Assembly: GCF_008831285.2 (NCBI RefSeq)
Contig: NC_045142.1
Span: 11,796,716 to 11,860,715, forward strand
Source of the DNA: Nymphaea colorata
Taxonomy: Eukaryota > Streptophyta > Magnoliopsida > Nymphaeales > Nymphaeaceae
Direction of reading: 5' to 3'
DNA: 64,000 nt
In this document: in pieces, positions 12,501 through 24,480 of the stretch
How the letters are laid out: each line of letters begins with the position of its first letter
Position numbering within the stretch: the first letter of the stretch is position 1
The notes under the pieces: model-generated
Databases searched by the model: none
Seen by the model: only the letters and a program-made list of their open reading frames with translations
Told to the model about the DNA's origin: nothing
Made by a program: the position numbers and the translations under genes

Positions 12501-12960
12501 TGTATGATTATCTTTCTTCTTTAGGTTCTCATCTTGTAGCGGATGATGTTTACTGATCTGGTGGCTCGAATGATGGGGGGTTGCTAGGAGGGACATGCCT
12601 GATGTCCATACTCCTTTAAACTTAATCTTTGTATGTACAAGGGTTTGTCAGTACATATATGTATGCCCTTTTCTCTTGATCTTAAATAATGCTTGCGAGA
12701 GCTGCAGTTTTTCGACATATGCTTGGAAGGTTTGCTTATGAATAGTATTCTTAATTAGAATCATTAACTTCTAGGACAGGTCATGCCATGCGCTAATTAT
12801 GTGGGTGAGTTATACATACACCAATAGACAGATTGTGCCAATGCTAACTACGTAGGTGTGTGATTGTTTAGCTTCCACTTGGTCAAAGTGACTCCAAAAA
12901 AAGAATTTCTACCTCTATTCCTCTTTTGCACCCACTTGTGTATGACGTTGGAGTCTCACA
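9574..12960 (+). repeat. Long 3' LTR of the Ty3-type element, copy A1 (possibly with nested insertions)
   Basis: It begins TGTAACATC right after the polypurine tract. Its last ~500 bases match the 5' LTR remnant and end in ..TCACA at 12,960. The span of about 3.4 kb may be a genuine long LTR or a shorter LTR swollen by insertions; the truncated 5' LTR cannot settle this. Homologues are 30,016-32,967 and the internally deleted 47,167-49,494. It contains purine-rich tracts (10,190-10,260) and a short block conserved in all copies at 11,500-11,720, but no recognisable gene. Confidence 0.55.
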
Positions 12961-15900
12961 CATTGTCCTTTAGTGCTTTGATTTCTGCAAACATAATTGA
13001 TTTCCTTTCGAGTCTCTGTCTGCTTCATGAAAATGGCATCGCTCTTGATTACACAAAAGAATACTCAAGGTGTGAGGTGAATTGAAAATTTTAGACATTA
13101 ATAAATGAGAAGGAATTGGATGTAGGATGGAACATGACTTACCAATCGGATGGGGTGAAAAATATTGGTGTTAAAAACATAGTTGGTAACATAAAGAAAA
13201 TGTTGGTGTGAACAACTGGATCAATGCAAAGTTAGTGGATTTGGATCTGATGGGTTGGAGGCATGCGGAGGAGTTGGGGAGTAGAGGATGGCGTGGTTAG
13301 ATTAAGGGATAATGATGAGAGGGAATTTGGTGTGGGGCACATAGCATGTCATCAAAGATTCGATGGGGTAGGACTAATTGGTTTTCATGGGTTTGAGGGA
13401 CTATTGGAAAGAAAAATTTTCTCCTGGAAAATATCTATATTAACAAAAATTTTGTGAGTTTCAAGGTCAAAGACGTCAGTCATGACCATGATGATTATTT
13501 GAACACCCAAAAAAGATGCATCATTTTCCTTTGGGTGAAAATTTATCTTTGTGGTGGTCATAATTTTGGGCATAACTAAGCAACCAGAACAATGAAGATG
13601 TTCAGATTTTGGTTAATGTTTCACATGGAGTTTTGTCGTGAAGGGCAGCATTAGGCCTTGATATCTGAGATGGGCACCTATGAGTATGCACCTGCCCCAA
13701 ATAAAAAGCCTCGCATTACCTCTCCTTTTTTAGAGCATTCTGATTTGGCTTCATTTTAGTGCATTCTCCACACATTATGTTGTATAGAGAATGTCTGTTA
13801 TGAAGAGAATAAAGTTGGTTTTAATTACAGGACTGGGATTGAGTGATGCAATAACGTATGCTAGACCTATCATAATGGTTTTAGCTACTCTACAATGACA
13901 TATGCTAGATCTAGTAAGACTAACTCTCTACCTAGAGTAACATAAAATATTCAAATCACAAGCACAATCGAACCAAACAAAATGAATGTGGAGGAAGAAC
14001 AAAAAATGCAGAATCTTTTTCCAATAATCTTCCCTAATCGTGACTTTATTCTAAGAAAATTACTATACTAACATCAAATACGAGCTAATCAATGATAAAC
14101 CTTTGATTTTTATGAACAAATATATTTTTGACAACAAATCTAGCAAGCCACAAAGACTTGTTCCAAGATAGTGGGGAAGTGATTGCTCATCACCTGCGAT
14201 TATGAATGATTCTAAACCAACAAAAAAAAAGCATATTCAATTATCAAATATATTCCTAATCTAAGTTAAACCTCAAATATCATGTAAAACAGAGAGATAT
14301 AATGCTGAAATTCAATGAAAATTCAGAATATGCACATGAGGACAAGTGGATTCTAACTAATATGCATGCATGAAAACAATGTCATTTGCTTATTTGCATA
14401 GCATCAAATGCCCAATATAGGGTGAAAGAAGAGTGAGCAACCCTTCACATTGATGTGCTTGTCCAGATGGGAGTTACTCCATGAACCCTCCTTGCTGCTG
14501 CCATTGATAAGTTTGGTGGAGGAAAAATAAGAAATGCACAGGACAAAGAAAACAAGAGAACAGTATGTAGCAACAATGGAACTTCGATGGAGGAAATCAC
14601 CATGAACTAGGCCTAATGTAGAAAGAAAAGGTTAGGCAGAACACTTTTTAACATTAAGGAGATACCCAAGTTTATGTCCATGGCCTATTTAAACTAAAAA
14701 TTCAAACATTAAGTATTTTAGAAAATTTTCTAAAGAAGACACACTTAGGGACTATTGATAACTAGACTCTAAGTAGTTCCTTAGTTTTAGACTAGCATTT
14801 GGCTACAATGAGAACTTCTAGGTCAATTTTAAAAAATTTACATCCTAACAAATTTTTGGTTTGACCTAAATGCTTTCACAATGATTTTTCTCCCAGGTAA
14901 TTTTTTTTTTTTTTGCTCTAAATTGACTGTTCAATCTCTAAGCTCGATAAAATTGTGACAGATCTTATCGAGACCTAAATTAAAATAAATGATCTAAAAG
15001 TAGTGAAACCATAATAAATGCATGCAAATCAACTATAAAATGTATTTCATGTATTATCAATGGAACAAGGCTTGGTTCAAGTAAATGAAAATTTCATTTC
15101 TTTAGTGTCGCCAATAAAGTGTATTAGAGATCCAAATTTTATAGATCTCGCTTATATTGCAAACTTGATGATGAGGCTCTTACTAAAGAGTGAGGTTTTT
15201 ATTGGCCTAGAATGTCAGTGCAATTTTCAAGAGCATAACTAGTGGCCAACCTAAATTCTTGTGGTTGCATTGGTTCAGATATGAGTAGCTACATGCTATG
15301 CACAGTAATGTGATAGCATGTGCATTTTAGTAGTTGAATCTTCACGTGTACAGGAATTGGCAATGAAGACAAGGCAACATAATTTGTATAGTAAGCAGTT
15401 TGAGGTTTTCAATTATCATCAAATTTAAAGTTCACATTGTGCAAGAAAGAGTTAGACATGCATCAACGTTGATGGTTGGACTTCTTCGATCCTTATGATT
15501 TTGTTACTACGTACCATCCATTTGAGTCTAATGTAATAGATGGTTGCAGTTGCTTGTAAGAGGGTCAATGAGTACTTTGCATGTGAAACTGTAAAAAATG
15601 ATCAAATATTTTTTTTGCATGCCAGTTATTCATATTCAATGATCAAAAAGCAACTATTATGTATATTAAATTGAGGAATGCTTTAAATGTTATTGATGAG
15701 ATTAAGGGCACGCATAAAGAGGATCATGGATATACGCATATGAGGGCCTTGTCAAGTTGGATCTATCAAGTTTTTTGGTGGATGCATTAAGTACTAAATG
15801 GTTTGGGTCAGGGGTAGAGTCAAGAACTTTTGGCTGAGGAGCACTTATACACAGCACCTAAAATTTTATCTTTAAAAAATTGTATTAGCTTTAGATTAAT

Positions 15901-16482
15901 ATTAAAATGATAGAGGGCCACAATATGTAAATAGCAAAAGGTAAGGGGCACTGATTTAGAAATAAATAGATTTTACGAGAGGATTCAACATGTAAGTAAC
16001 TGGAATTAGTGTAAATGTGTGGGCAGCTGCCCACACAATCCCAAATGTGCATCTGCCCAGGTTTGGGTAGTAACTACGTATACTACACAATATTGGTTTA
16101 GTTAGAATTATTTTCCACAAAGTCAATAAAACTTGCCACCCCATTCACTTTGAGAGTATGAAGATGTATAAGGACTTGTGACATAATTTCAATGGGTTGA
16201 TAAGAAAGGAAGGGTGGACAATATGCAGCCATATGTCTAATTTATTTTCAAATTATGATTGAGCAATTGCAGTTTGTTGGTTTGATGCAGATGATAGAGA
16301 TGCCACACTTGGAATGAGAGTGGATTACTATGTAGTTCATTGTTGTCCTCCCTAGGACTTGCAATTGTTGATGCTATTTGGGTGATTGTGATACAACGTC
16401 CAAGTCAATGTTATCTATTCATATGAGTTAATTACCAAAATGTTACAAAATTGTGCATGAAGGAGATTGTAAGATTTTTTGG
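12961..16482. repeat. Anonymous repeat sequence of block X right of the Ty3 LTR, copy A1
   Basis: Homologous to 32,968-36,550 and, from 13,765 on, to 49,495-52,234. I see no protein domain I can name. Small ORFs (13,263-13,457; 15,060-15,242; minus 15,956-16,144) recur in the other copies because the DNA is duplicated, not because of visible coding constraint. It holds a minus-strand hydrophobic small ORF (about 14,393-14,600, broken by TGA here) and a 22-bp perfect palindrome at 16,017-16,038. Homology to the other X copies stops abruptly at 16,482. Confidence 0.6.
16017..16038. repeat. 22-bp perfect palindrome, copy A1
   Basis: TGTGTGGGCAG followed by its exact reverse complement CTGCCCACACA, with no spacer. 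It is kept without change in the other two X copies (36,093-36,114 and 51,768-51,789). Confidence 0.9.
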
Positions 16483-17257
16483 GTAATTACCAAAATGTTA
16501 ATTACCAACTATTATGTATACTAACAATATGATCTGCTAGCACAACAATGCTGCTCATCAACTCTCATAAATGTGGTGGCTTGGAACTATGGTTTTTCAA
16601 TAACAACAGAAGTTAGGTGACCTGCCTCATAAGCTATGTTTGGATGACATCTAAAAAAAAAGGTCATTTTATGAAAATTAAGTATGCCGGCTTGTGAAAA
16701 CTTGCTATTTTAAACCGTTTTTAAGAACTTGGTTTCATATCTTCAATGGTAGAGCTGGAAAATTTTGGTTGAGGGGCACTAACCGATGTCTTGCTTAAAA
16801 AAATGAGTGATTGCAGGACATTGACTCAAGTCTGGTGTTCGTACTACATGCTTCTGAACTTACCTGTCCAGGATAATCATAATCATAGTGCAAAATTTCT
16901 AAGTAGTTTTGTTTGGCTGATAAGACTAAAACAATGCTTTTTGTGAAAATCATGAGAAGTTTTTTTCAAAAACAAAGTTTTTTTTTTTTTAAAAGGAGGT
17001 CTTTCACAAACCCAATTTTGTCTAATGCCCAAACACGCTTTAAACACTGTTTCAGTGGCGAAATGACATTTAAGAATGTATCGGTTGCAGTTTCACTTTC
17101 ACACCACTCCTCGGGCCCCCAACTGTGGACCTGATTCTTTTGCTAAAAAAAGGTGATGTTAAATTTTTTTGTTAGTAACAATAATAATAATAATAATAAC
17201 AATAATAAATTAAGAAATATTGTCTTATGTTGAAACATGGATGCATATATAATATAT
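16483..17257. other. Junction region between block X and PLR exon-3 sequence
   Basis: At 16,482 copy A1 leaves the X sequence and continues into unrelated DNA, starting with a second copy of a 'taattaccaaaatgtta' string also present at 16,430-16,446. No gene seen. A (TAA)n-like run lies at about 17,179-17,203. Collinearity with intron 2 of the intact gene C starts by about 17,258 (C: about 57,803). Confidence 0.6.
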
Positions 17258-17486
17258 TGTCAGCCTGCATGTGCCATTGCCCAGTATACAGATATATGTC
17301 GATATATATCAATAATTAGATCATCAACTTATTTACTTGGCCAAGGAGTTGGTAGTATGACCTTCAACTGGTAGGAGGTCAAGAATTTCAAACTCAAAGT
17401 GCGTTTCTTCTGAGGGCTGTCTTGCTAATGAGCTAGAAAACAACACCACCTTTGTAGTACAATTTATCATCAATTTCGATGTACAG

Positions 17487-17690
17487 TGGTTTGGATGGTG
17501 GAGGAAGACATCGGGAAGTACGTGGTGAAGGCCATGGATGATGTGCACACCCATAACCACACCATCTATGTACAACCAGCATCAAACATCAAATCTCAGA
17601 TGGAGGTTGTCCACTTGTGGGAAGCTCTTAGCGGGAAGGCCCTGTAGAAGGAACATATCACCGAGCAGCAATGGCTTCAAAAGATACAAG
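17487..17690 (+). pseudogene. PLR-like reductase exon 3, pseudogene copy A2
   Basis: This is homologous to exon 3 of the intact gene (58,059-58,262), with the same acceptor (gtacag|TGG) and the same length of 204 bases. The translation keeps VEEDIGKYVVKAMDD and the NIKSQMEV stretch, which belong to the substrate-domain half of the reductase. It is dead for two independent reasons. A CAG-to-TAG change gives a stop at 17,645-17,647, and the 5' splice site reads AAG|TTAAGG instead of AAG|GTAAGG. No exon 2 exists upstream. Confidence 0.95.
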
Positions 17691-17965
17691 TTAAGGATCT
17701 TGAATCCGGAAGAAAAGTTACACTTTTGTAATGCATTTTCCGGATTTATGCGCATAGTGCGCAGTAGTCAAGGCTAGGTCCAGTCGTCCAAACCATTCAA
17801 TTGCTGCCTCTCTAACATAGAGAGATAACTAAATTAGAATGAACACACACACACACCCATATATATATATAAATAAATGCTGAAATCCTCCCGCCATCCG
17901 TATACTCTAGCTTCTCAAATATGTATTGTGCATTAAGCTATGTGACAGCTGGAGAAATGTACGTC

Positions 17966-18000
<35 letters not shown>

Positions 18001-18266
18001 ATTGAACTGTGAATCTAACTCTACTGTGACATCTAGGAACATCGTATTTAGGTGGTCCATCATTTTGATCGGATGGCTAAAAAAAGAAATTTTTAATGTT
18101 TGTTTTCCTCATATGAAACTGTTTCGCCAAGTGGCCTCATTGACTATTCCCATCATCTTCACAACCCGATTATTGTCTTCTAACGGGCCCCTGTTATAGG
18201 TGCATCTGGTGTCTTCCTTCTTTTGGCTCAGTGAGAGGTTCTTTCCTACCACTAGGAATGAGGCCC

Positions 18267-18271
18267 CAAGT
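18267..18271 (+). other. Empty target site corresponding to the TRIM insertion in copy C
   Basis: Intron 3 of A2 reads across 'aatgaggccccaagttccctccat' without interruption. Copy C has 456 extra bases at this point, flanked by a duplicated GAAGT. Here the corresponding five bases are CAAGT, once only. Confidence 0.85.
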
Positions 18272-18998
18272 TCCCTCCATTCTACCTGCCTCCAGGGTGC
18301 TTAGCTATGTCAGCATCAATGATGGCAGCAGTGCACCCTTCAACTTGGATGTCGTGCCCTACCATCTTAAGACATAGGACCGTGCCCACAACAACTGAAC
18401 TAAAGACCTGCATTCCTATCAGGCCCAAACCTGACCAGCTATGTTATACCCCTTGATGTTGGAACCTCCCATCTCAAAAGTGTTTGATATACTATAAATT
18501 TATTGAAGTTTAGAAATCCATAGGCGCCTGCCACCCAAAGGAATTCCCTTTTCCTCCATGAAATTAAGCTCCATTTTAGCTTAAATGAAAATCCATTGTT
18601 TCTCCACTGCATTGGTTGTCCTTAGGCCTGCATTCTCACCTACACAAGCGAGTTGAAAAGGGAGAGAGGACAGCATTAACTCCATAGACCATACTGGAGC
18701 TCCAGTTTAACTCTGTTAAGCTCTTAAACTAAACCTCCTTTTCTTTTTCATATCATCTCCACAAAGATCACCTCATATACTTTTAACATACAAGAAATAA
18801 AGCGCATGGGAGACTAAAAGCGAAAAGGACTGGGAGATACCTAAAAACTTGGTCTAGTGGATCATAGTTACTTGTTGGACAGAACAGATTTATAAATGAG
18901 GACTTCAGCCTTTTTTAAGCCCCTTTTTTAACAAATTCATAAAAACATATTTTCATGATCGACACAAAACCTTTCAATTATATAATCAGCTATGGGGG

Positions 18999-19022
18999 GA
19001 GAGAGAGAGAGAGAGAGAGAGA
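18999..19022 (+). repeat. (GA)n microsatellite in intron 3 of pseudogene A2
   Basis: A run of GA dinucleotides. The orthologous run in gene C (60,075-60,093) is shorter. Confidence 0.9.
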
Positions 19023-19795
19023 TTTCTGCAACAGGTTGTTAGTGACAGGACACAAAAGTAGGAAAGAGAATTTGATTGACAGAACATATGTACCCATGTC
19101 TATGGGTATACAGCGACCCGAGCTTTCTCGAAATCTACTCGAACTCACCTGTATGGGACCGACTTGAGCTTGAACCATTTAATAAACAAGTTAAGCTCAA
19201 GCTTGAGTTAACGCCTGAGTTATGAATGAGTCGAGTTTGAGTTACATGAGCTTGACTTGTTTAAACTCAATCCAGCTCGTGTCTTCCCTGTTTATTAATC
19301 TTCAGCAGTATATCGGTAATCTTTGAAAAAATTTAACACCTTGTTTTGTGCTTTTCATTTTTATTTAAAGAAAAAATATATATGAATCAAGTGACATGCG
19401 ATAGAACAAGTTGAGCTCAAGCCATGTAATATGTGACTCGAGCCGAGCTGGAGCTGGCTAAGCTCGAGCTTAGCTCTCTTCTTATACATTCCTTGCCACG
19501 CCCATGATCAATTAATGAAAGATAACCATTTTTTTCTTGTATGACAATGGTAGGGCGGATGATGAGGTCCCCTACGGGGGGGATTTTAACAGTATATTCA
19601 TCTCTGCATTGCCTAGGCCTACTTTAAGAGCTGACCGTGGTTAAGTTCTACATTTTTGTCCAGTAAATGAACAATAAATGCCATTATTTCTCTATATTTT
19701 AATATAGTGATCTGCATGTTTTATTCTTGCATGCCCTTGACAGTGACCGAGTCCTGCTTACAAATGTTTGCATATATTTTTGTGTACATGTGCAG

Positions 19796-19962
19796 ATGAG
19801 AACCTGCCGTGGGAGTTGAGATTTGCATTTTCCATTTTCTATCACTTCTTATTTGAAGGAGTTATGATGTCCATCCCCATCAGCCATGATAATGAAGCTT
19901 CATCACTCTATCCTTTGGTTAACCATGTGGACATGAACTCCTATCTCAGTCGTTTTCTTTGA
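19796..19962 (+). pseudogene. PLR-like reductase exon 4 (C-terminal exon), pseudogene copy A2
   Basis: Homologous to 60,862-61,028. The acceptor tgtgcag is intact, the frame is open, and the TGA is at 19,960-19,962. It encodes about 55 residues ending NSYLSRFL, with the 'EASSLYP' landmark of the family C-terminus. Some residues differ from copy C (FAFSIFYHF against LVLSIIYHI). Because exon 3 has a stop and a dead donor, this exon is a relic although its own frame is intact. Confidence 0.93.
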
Positions 19963-20222
19963 CCATGAACTCCTATCTCAGTCACTCTCATGTCTTTCTA
20001 TGTGATAAATGTGACTGAGCCGTACATGTAAGTCATCCTCAGCCATTGCTGGATTAGCGCTTAAGTTGGCAAATCATGATTATTCTGCAAACGAGCCTAG
20101 TGATCTCGATCCGATAAAGTGATTTTTCAAGGGAAGGGTTAGAGAAAAAGAGAGTGAAGTTTTTACTGCAGCTGAAAAAGTATAGAACCATCACACACAA
20201 GCAAGATAGTGTTTAAAGTGGT
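19963..20222. other. 3' flank of PLR pseudogene A2, with empty site for the solo LTR of copy C
   Basis: Collinear with 61,029-61,347 plus 63,953-64,000 of copy C. CTGAA at 20,172-20,176 is the undisturbed target site at which copy C carries a 2,605-bp insertion. No gene seen. Confidence 0.8.
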
Positions 20223-20505
20223 TAATTTGATCTTTGTGGGTTCACATCCAAGGGGAAGAACTCTCAAGATCAGTTTCCATTCACTCTAAAAAGCATAGAA
20301 AGCCCAGGCTATCACAGGGAAACATATATCTCATGCACAGTCAATTATATGTCACCAAATATATTAGCATCAATCACCAAATATATAATCTACAATATAG
20401 CAACTACACCAAAAAAAATATGGTAACTAGAATCTCCAACCTAGACTTGAAATAACACCAGTAGCAATTAAATCTTCTCATGATCCCAGGATACCTCAAA
20501 CAACA
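20223..20505 (-). repeat. Probable 3' LTR remnant of the copia element
   Basis: On the minus strand, a purine tract (TTGAGGGGAAAAAGAAGG, about 20,510-20,527) follows the RNase H remnant and is followed by TGTTGTTTGAGG. That is the usual copia order of coding end, polypurine tract, LTR. The far LTR boundary is not clear. The sequence up to about 20,170 may already belong to the LTR, since it also appears at the right edge of the window. Confidence 0.4.
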
Positions 20506-20539
20506 TGCCTTCTTTTTCCCCTCAACTGGGGAATGAAAA

Positions 20540-23492
20540 TTGGAACAACCTGGGACTTGAATAGGGAACTGGGTCCTTGGAGTGCCTTTTGTAAATCCAT
20601 GTGCAATATTTTTTCTGGGAATGATGTGAGTGCTGCAATTTTTTTTTACATGTTTAGTTCTTTCATGAAATACATAATTGACAATGATTTACTAACGGCT
20701 TTATTGTTTCAATGAAGTTCAATGCTTCTTGAATCTCAAATCCCAACTGACTGAGTACACTTCGTACCCATATTAGTTGATTAAATATGTTATATCTCTA
20801 TCCACTTTAGCATGCAAAGACTCCTTGGTTCTTAATTTTCTGAACTACTAAATTTCCAACCATTAATATCCTGAAGTAGATCTTCTATCACAAACATCTC
20901 TTGCCCAACCGGCATCACATTATCATTCAATTTTGGTGTTTCCACCATATTTTTATGACATTTCCAAGGCTTATTCATGCATATGCTCATCAAATTTGTA
21001 ATATCAGCGCAAGTAATAATAATGTATATCAGTTTTCCCACTAACCATTGAAGTGTCCCTTTGTCCACCTCTAGGTATACCTTTGAATTTAAAGAGGAGT
21101 TTCCACTAGTTGAGAGGCCAAATTTATAGTCCCCTTTTAGGTCAAGAGCATACCTTTTTGACTTAGTCATGGTCCTTTGTAGTATTTAGCAATCGTAGTA
21201 CCCAAAAAGACATTTCAACTAGCCAAGATCCTTTATATCAAATGTCGCAGGCTGGTATTTTCAATCTTTCAAGCCATCCAAATTAATACTAATAGTAACC
21301 AAGTCATCAAGATAAATAAGTGCAAAAATTATGTTTTTGCCATTGATTTTCATAAATATTATATTTCCTGACTTACACTTACAAATCGCTAGCTTTCAAA
21401 AGGCCCAACTTAGTTTAGCATATTAAGCTATTGAAGATTGTTTAAGGACATAGACATCCTTTTTTAAGTATACAAAGTAGACCTTTTTTTGTGTTAGGGT
21501 GACTAAGTATAAATTCCATGCAGAATCCTTCATTCAGTTAATCTTGGAGAACTACATTGTAGATATTGAGATACTTGGCTCGAAATTATAGGCAGCAGAT
21601 AAAATGGCTCTTAATTTATTTGTCTTGACCACTAGAATGTATCTTTCATGATCATATTCCACTCCAAAATCTTGAGCAATCCTTTTGTGAGAAATAAACC
21701 CATGTACCAATCAATATTTTCATACCTCCTAGCTTTGATTTTTTTTTGTAGTGCCTCAAGTTATTTGTAACAACCCGACCAACTCCCGGGCTCGAGCCTC
21801 TGGTTCGACGGATCCCAACCCGCTCCCTAGCAGTTTCGGTTCCAACCCTAAAAAGGCTAGGAACCAGGATAATCATCTCATTAATAGCCTCCCTTTATAA
21901 GCCCTTGAAGATCCCTCACAATCTTCGATACGGGACTAAACATCTGGGGTGTTACATTATTAATCCATAACACGTCTCAACTAAAGTTTTTATGGCTGCA
22001 TTATAAGGTGCAGCTCATTAAATTTATAAACATTTTTTTACAAAAAATGCATGTTTACAGAATACATGATAACAATAAATGTATTTATCCATGAGATATC
22101 TAGAAGCATTGCAAGTAATATAATATTAGAGCCTAATGATGGGCCATCCAGCTCATAGGACATCTTTTGTTTCACTTTAAACTGAGCAAGATAATGCCAC
22201 ATTTTCTTAAGTTAATCTTCACCCATAGAGTTATCACAATTCTATTGCCTTGCATCAACACTAGTTTGTTATTCTTCACATAATTCTACATGAAGGAGAG
22301 TGTCCACAATGTCAACATTGGCTGAATACTCTTCCCTTGGAAGGTACTTCCTAAACTTGATTATAACAATAACATTGAATGTTATTGGACTCCATCTGAC
22401 ATGCTTATGAGTTGCAATCCATATGTGTATAATACAACCAGGTACATTGAAGATGATCTGATTTTTTTGCCAAGAACAGCCTCCGCTGCCGCCAAATCTC
22501 TTAACCTTGGACTGGTCATTCAAGTAATTGGTAAGTAGTAGAAATGGCTTTGGACCAAAAGATTTTAGGAATATTTGATTGAAACAGTTGTGAGCTAGCA
22601 AATTTAAATAGGCAACAACTTTTATTCTCATACCATTGTCCAATCTTTAGAATTGAATTTTAGTCTCAAAATGGTTTGGACCATAAAGACCTTGAAATTA
22701 TAAAAAGAAACCTCATCTTTGTGCTTCAACAAATAGTTATGAATGTTCTTAGAAATAATTGTACACAAACAAGTCCCAACGTGTTGGTGTGAACAAGAGC
22801 AAAGGGTGTATGAGACACAATCAAAATAGTCAAACTTAGGTCTACCTAATCTACCATATTGACAAAATATCACAACCTTTATTGTTAAAATGCAAAAATG
22901 AAATAGCAAATCAAGGTGTTGCCACTTGTAGGGCCCACTAATCGATTCTGCCAACAGGAACTCTTCTCCCCAACCACCAACACTCTGCACTTATAAGTAA
23001 CTTTGTGGACCATGTGAAGAAAAGCACCATCAGCAAATAACTTCTTCCTGATATATAAGATCCAAAACACAACATCAATAGGAGCAAGGTCCACATGACA
23101 ATCCAATTCCTTTGTTATCTTTGCTACATAAAAAAGACTTCAGCTGAAGGATAGCAATTGTAAAGCAAGATGTCAGCAACCCGAGTGAAACAACATAACT
23201 TGAGCCCCACCTTATAAAGAAATATAGGAACATTTCAAGTACAAATAGGACCTAAACTATTTTTTGCATGAAAATCATATAGGTAGTTGGCAAGTGCACC
23301 ATACGATCCATTGTACCTGAATCAACCGCCCAATATGTTGAATATAAAGTGTTCTAAGATATTTTTTCCAAACCTAGTTTGGTAACATCTGAAGTAGTTG
23401 ATGTAGGTGCAGCCATGCATGTGGTCTTCTGAATATTCTGAAGATGCTCTGTTATCTTCTCTAAAGCATCAGAATTATTTTGATGATCAACT
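20540..23492 (-). mobile_element. Ty1/copia retrotransposon remnant (protease, integrase, RT, RNase H)
   Basis: In minus-strand order: protease motif WAVDSGT..RMVHLP (23,340 to about 23,285); pre-integrase segment with KELDCHVDL and a GRLGRPKFDYFD HHCC-type start (about 23,110-22,840); degenerate integrase (to about 22,270); RT with 'IYLDDLVTI' (about 21,335-21,295) and 'QWLVGKLIYI' (about 21,055-21,025); RNase H tail with FHERTKHV and 'HGFTKG' (about 20,660-20,570). Integrase before RT identifies copia. Many stops, frameshifts and internal losses. Gag continues leftward on the same strand at 23,493-24,480. A solo TRIM LTR is nested between the RT and integrase remnants. Confidence 0.85.
21776..21956 (-). 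mobile_element. Solo LTR of a TRIM-type miniature retrotransposon
   Basis: On the minus strand it starts TGTAACACCCCAG and ends GGGTTGTTACA, giving perfect TGTAAC/GTTACA termini. It closely matches the two 190-bp LTRs of the complete element at 58,890-59,345. It is 181 bp long and flanked by a perfect 5-bp target duplication, TTATT (21,771-21,775 and 21,957-21,961). It sits inside the copia remnant, so it arrived later. Confidence 0.93.
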
Positions 23493-24480
23493 ATGTTTAG
23501 TCTGGGTAGGTTGCTCACCTCATTAGAAAGATCATCATCATGTCAGCTATTGCTTTTATCTTGACAACATTTACTTTACTTCCCATTCAACTACCAGCGA
23601 CGATCTTGAGTTTGGCAATTTCCTTATTATTAGTGCATTTAGACTACTGAGTCGATTCTTTAAGGGGTTTTCTCTAACTGATTGTTTAGAGCTTTTATCA
23701 TTATTAGCTATAAAAAATTAGCTTTTCATTGGTGTCAATGGGAGTTTTGTCATCAACCTCACTAAATTTGTGTTTTTTTTCAACGTTCATCTGGCAAAAG
23801 ACTGTTACAAATAGCGCCAACAGAAAGCAAATTTGAAGTCATAAGAATGTGAATGTTAGACTGACTTAATCATCTCCAAGCCATATAAAATCTGAAAAAT
23901 TCTTTCTCATTTACGTTGTATTTTTGGGTGACCCAAATAAGTTGTATTAAGACAATATAAATCCATCTCATTCCATTTCCCTTTAATAATTCAAATGTCC
24001 TCATCAATGTCATATTTCATTTCTAAAGGTTTCCTTAGCAACATCCTAGACTCGCACTCTTCATAATTAGGATCACTCGGAGCAGGCATGGGTTTTCTCC
24101 CATTAAAATGTTTTGTTTTTTATTTTATACTAAGAAACAAAGTTGCACCTTACGACTAATTCAAGTAGTTCATACCAGTCAACAAAACATTATTAAGAGT
24201 GCATGATTCCACAATAATTCTTTGTTGAAGAGGTGACCCATGTGTTGAAGAGCATCCATGGGAACCACTAGATTCTTCTCTATCTTCAAATTCCAAGGGC
24301 ATGTTGAGAATGAATGATCAAGATAAAGCATTGCATCATAAACTAACAGTCTAATATCTTGAAGTACTGAACACAATAGGAAAAGAAGAAATTCAATCGC
24401 ACAAGCAAGGTAACATTTAATGTGTTTGAACTTGATAGATCTAAATCTATAAGGGAAACCCTCAAGATCAATTATCATTC
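23493..24480 (-). mobile_element. Copia gag remnant continuing into block X'
   Basis: The minus-strand reading that contains the protease motif runs back through LEKITEHLQN (about 23,450) and SNEVSNLPRL (about 23,515-23,486) to a decayed zinc knuckle near 23,590-23,640. It is therefore the same element as 20,540-23,492. The sequence from about 23,493 rightward is what copies A1 and B carry in their intron 1 (from 2,501 and 40,341). The distal part (24,179-24,478) is an unrecognised ~99-codon stretch shared by the three copies. Confidence 0.65.

Noticed and set aside
2501-16482. Block X as one transposon inserted into intron 1
   Set aside because: Its left edge lies inside a copia gag that is contiguous with the rest of a copia elsewhere in the window. 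No target duplication is seen at the edges, and the content is a composite of several element types.
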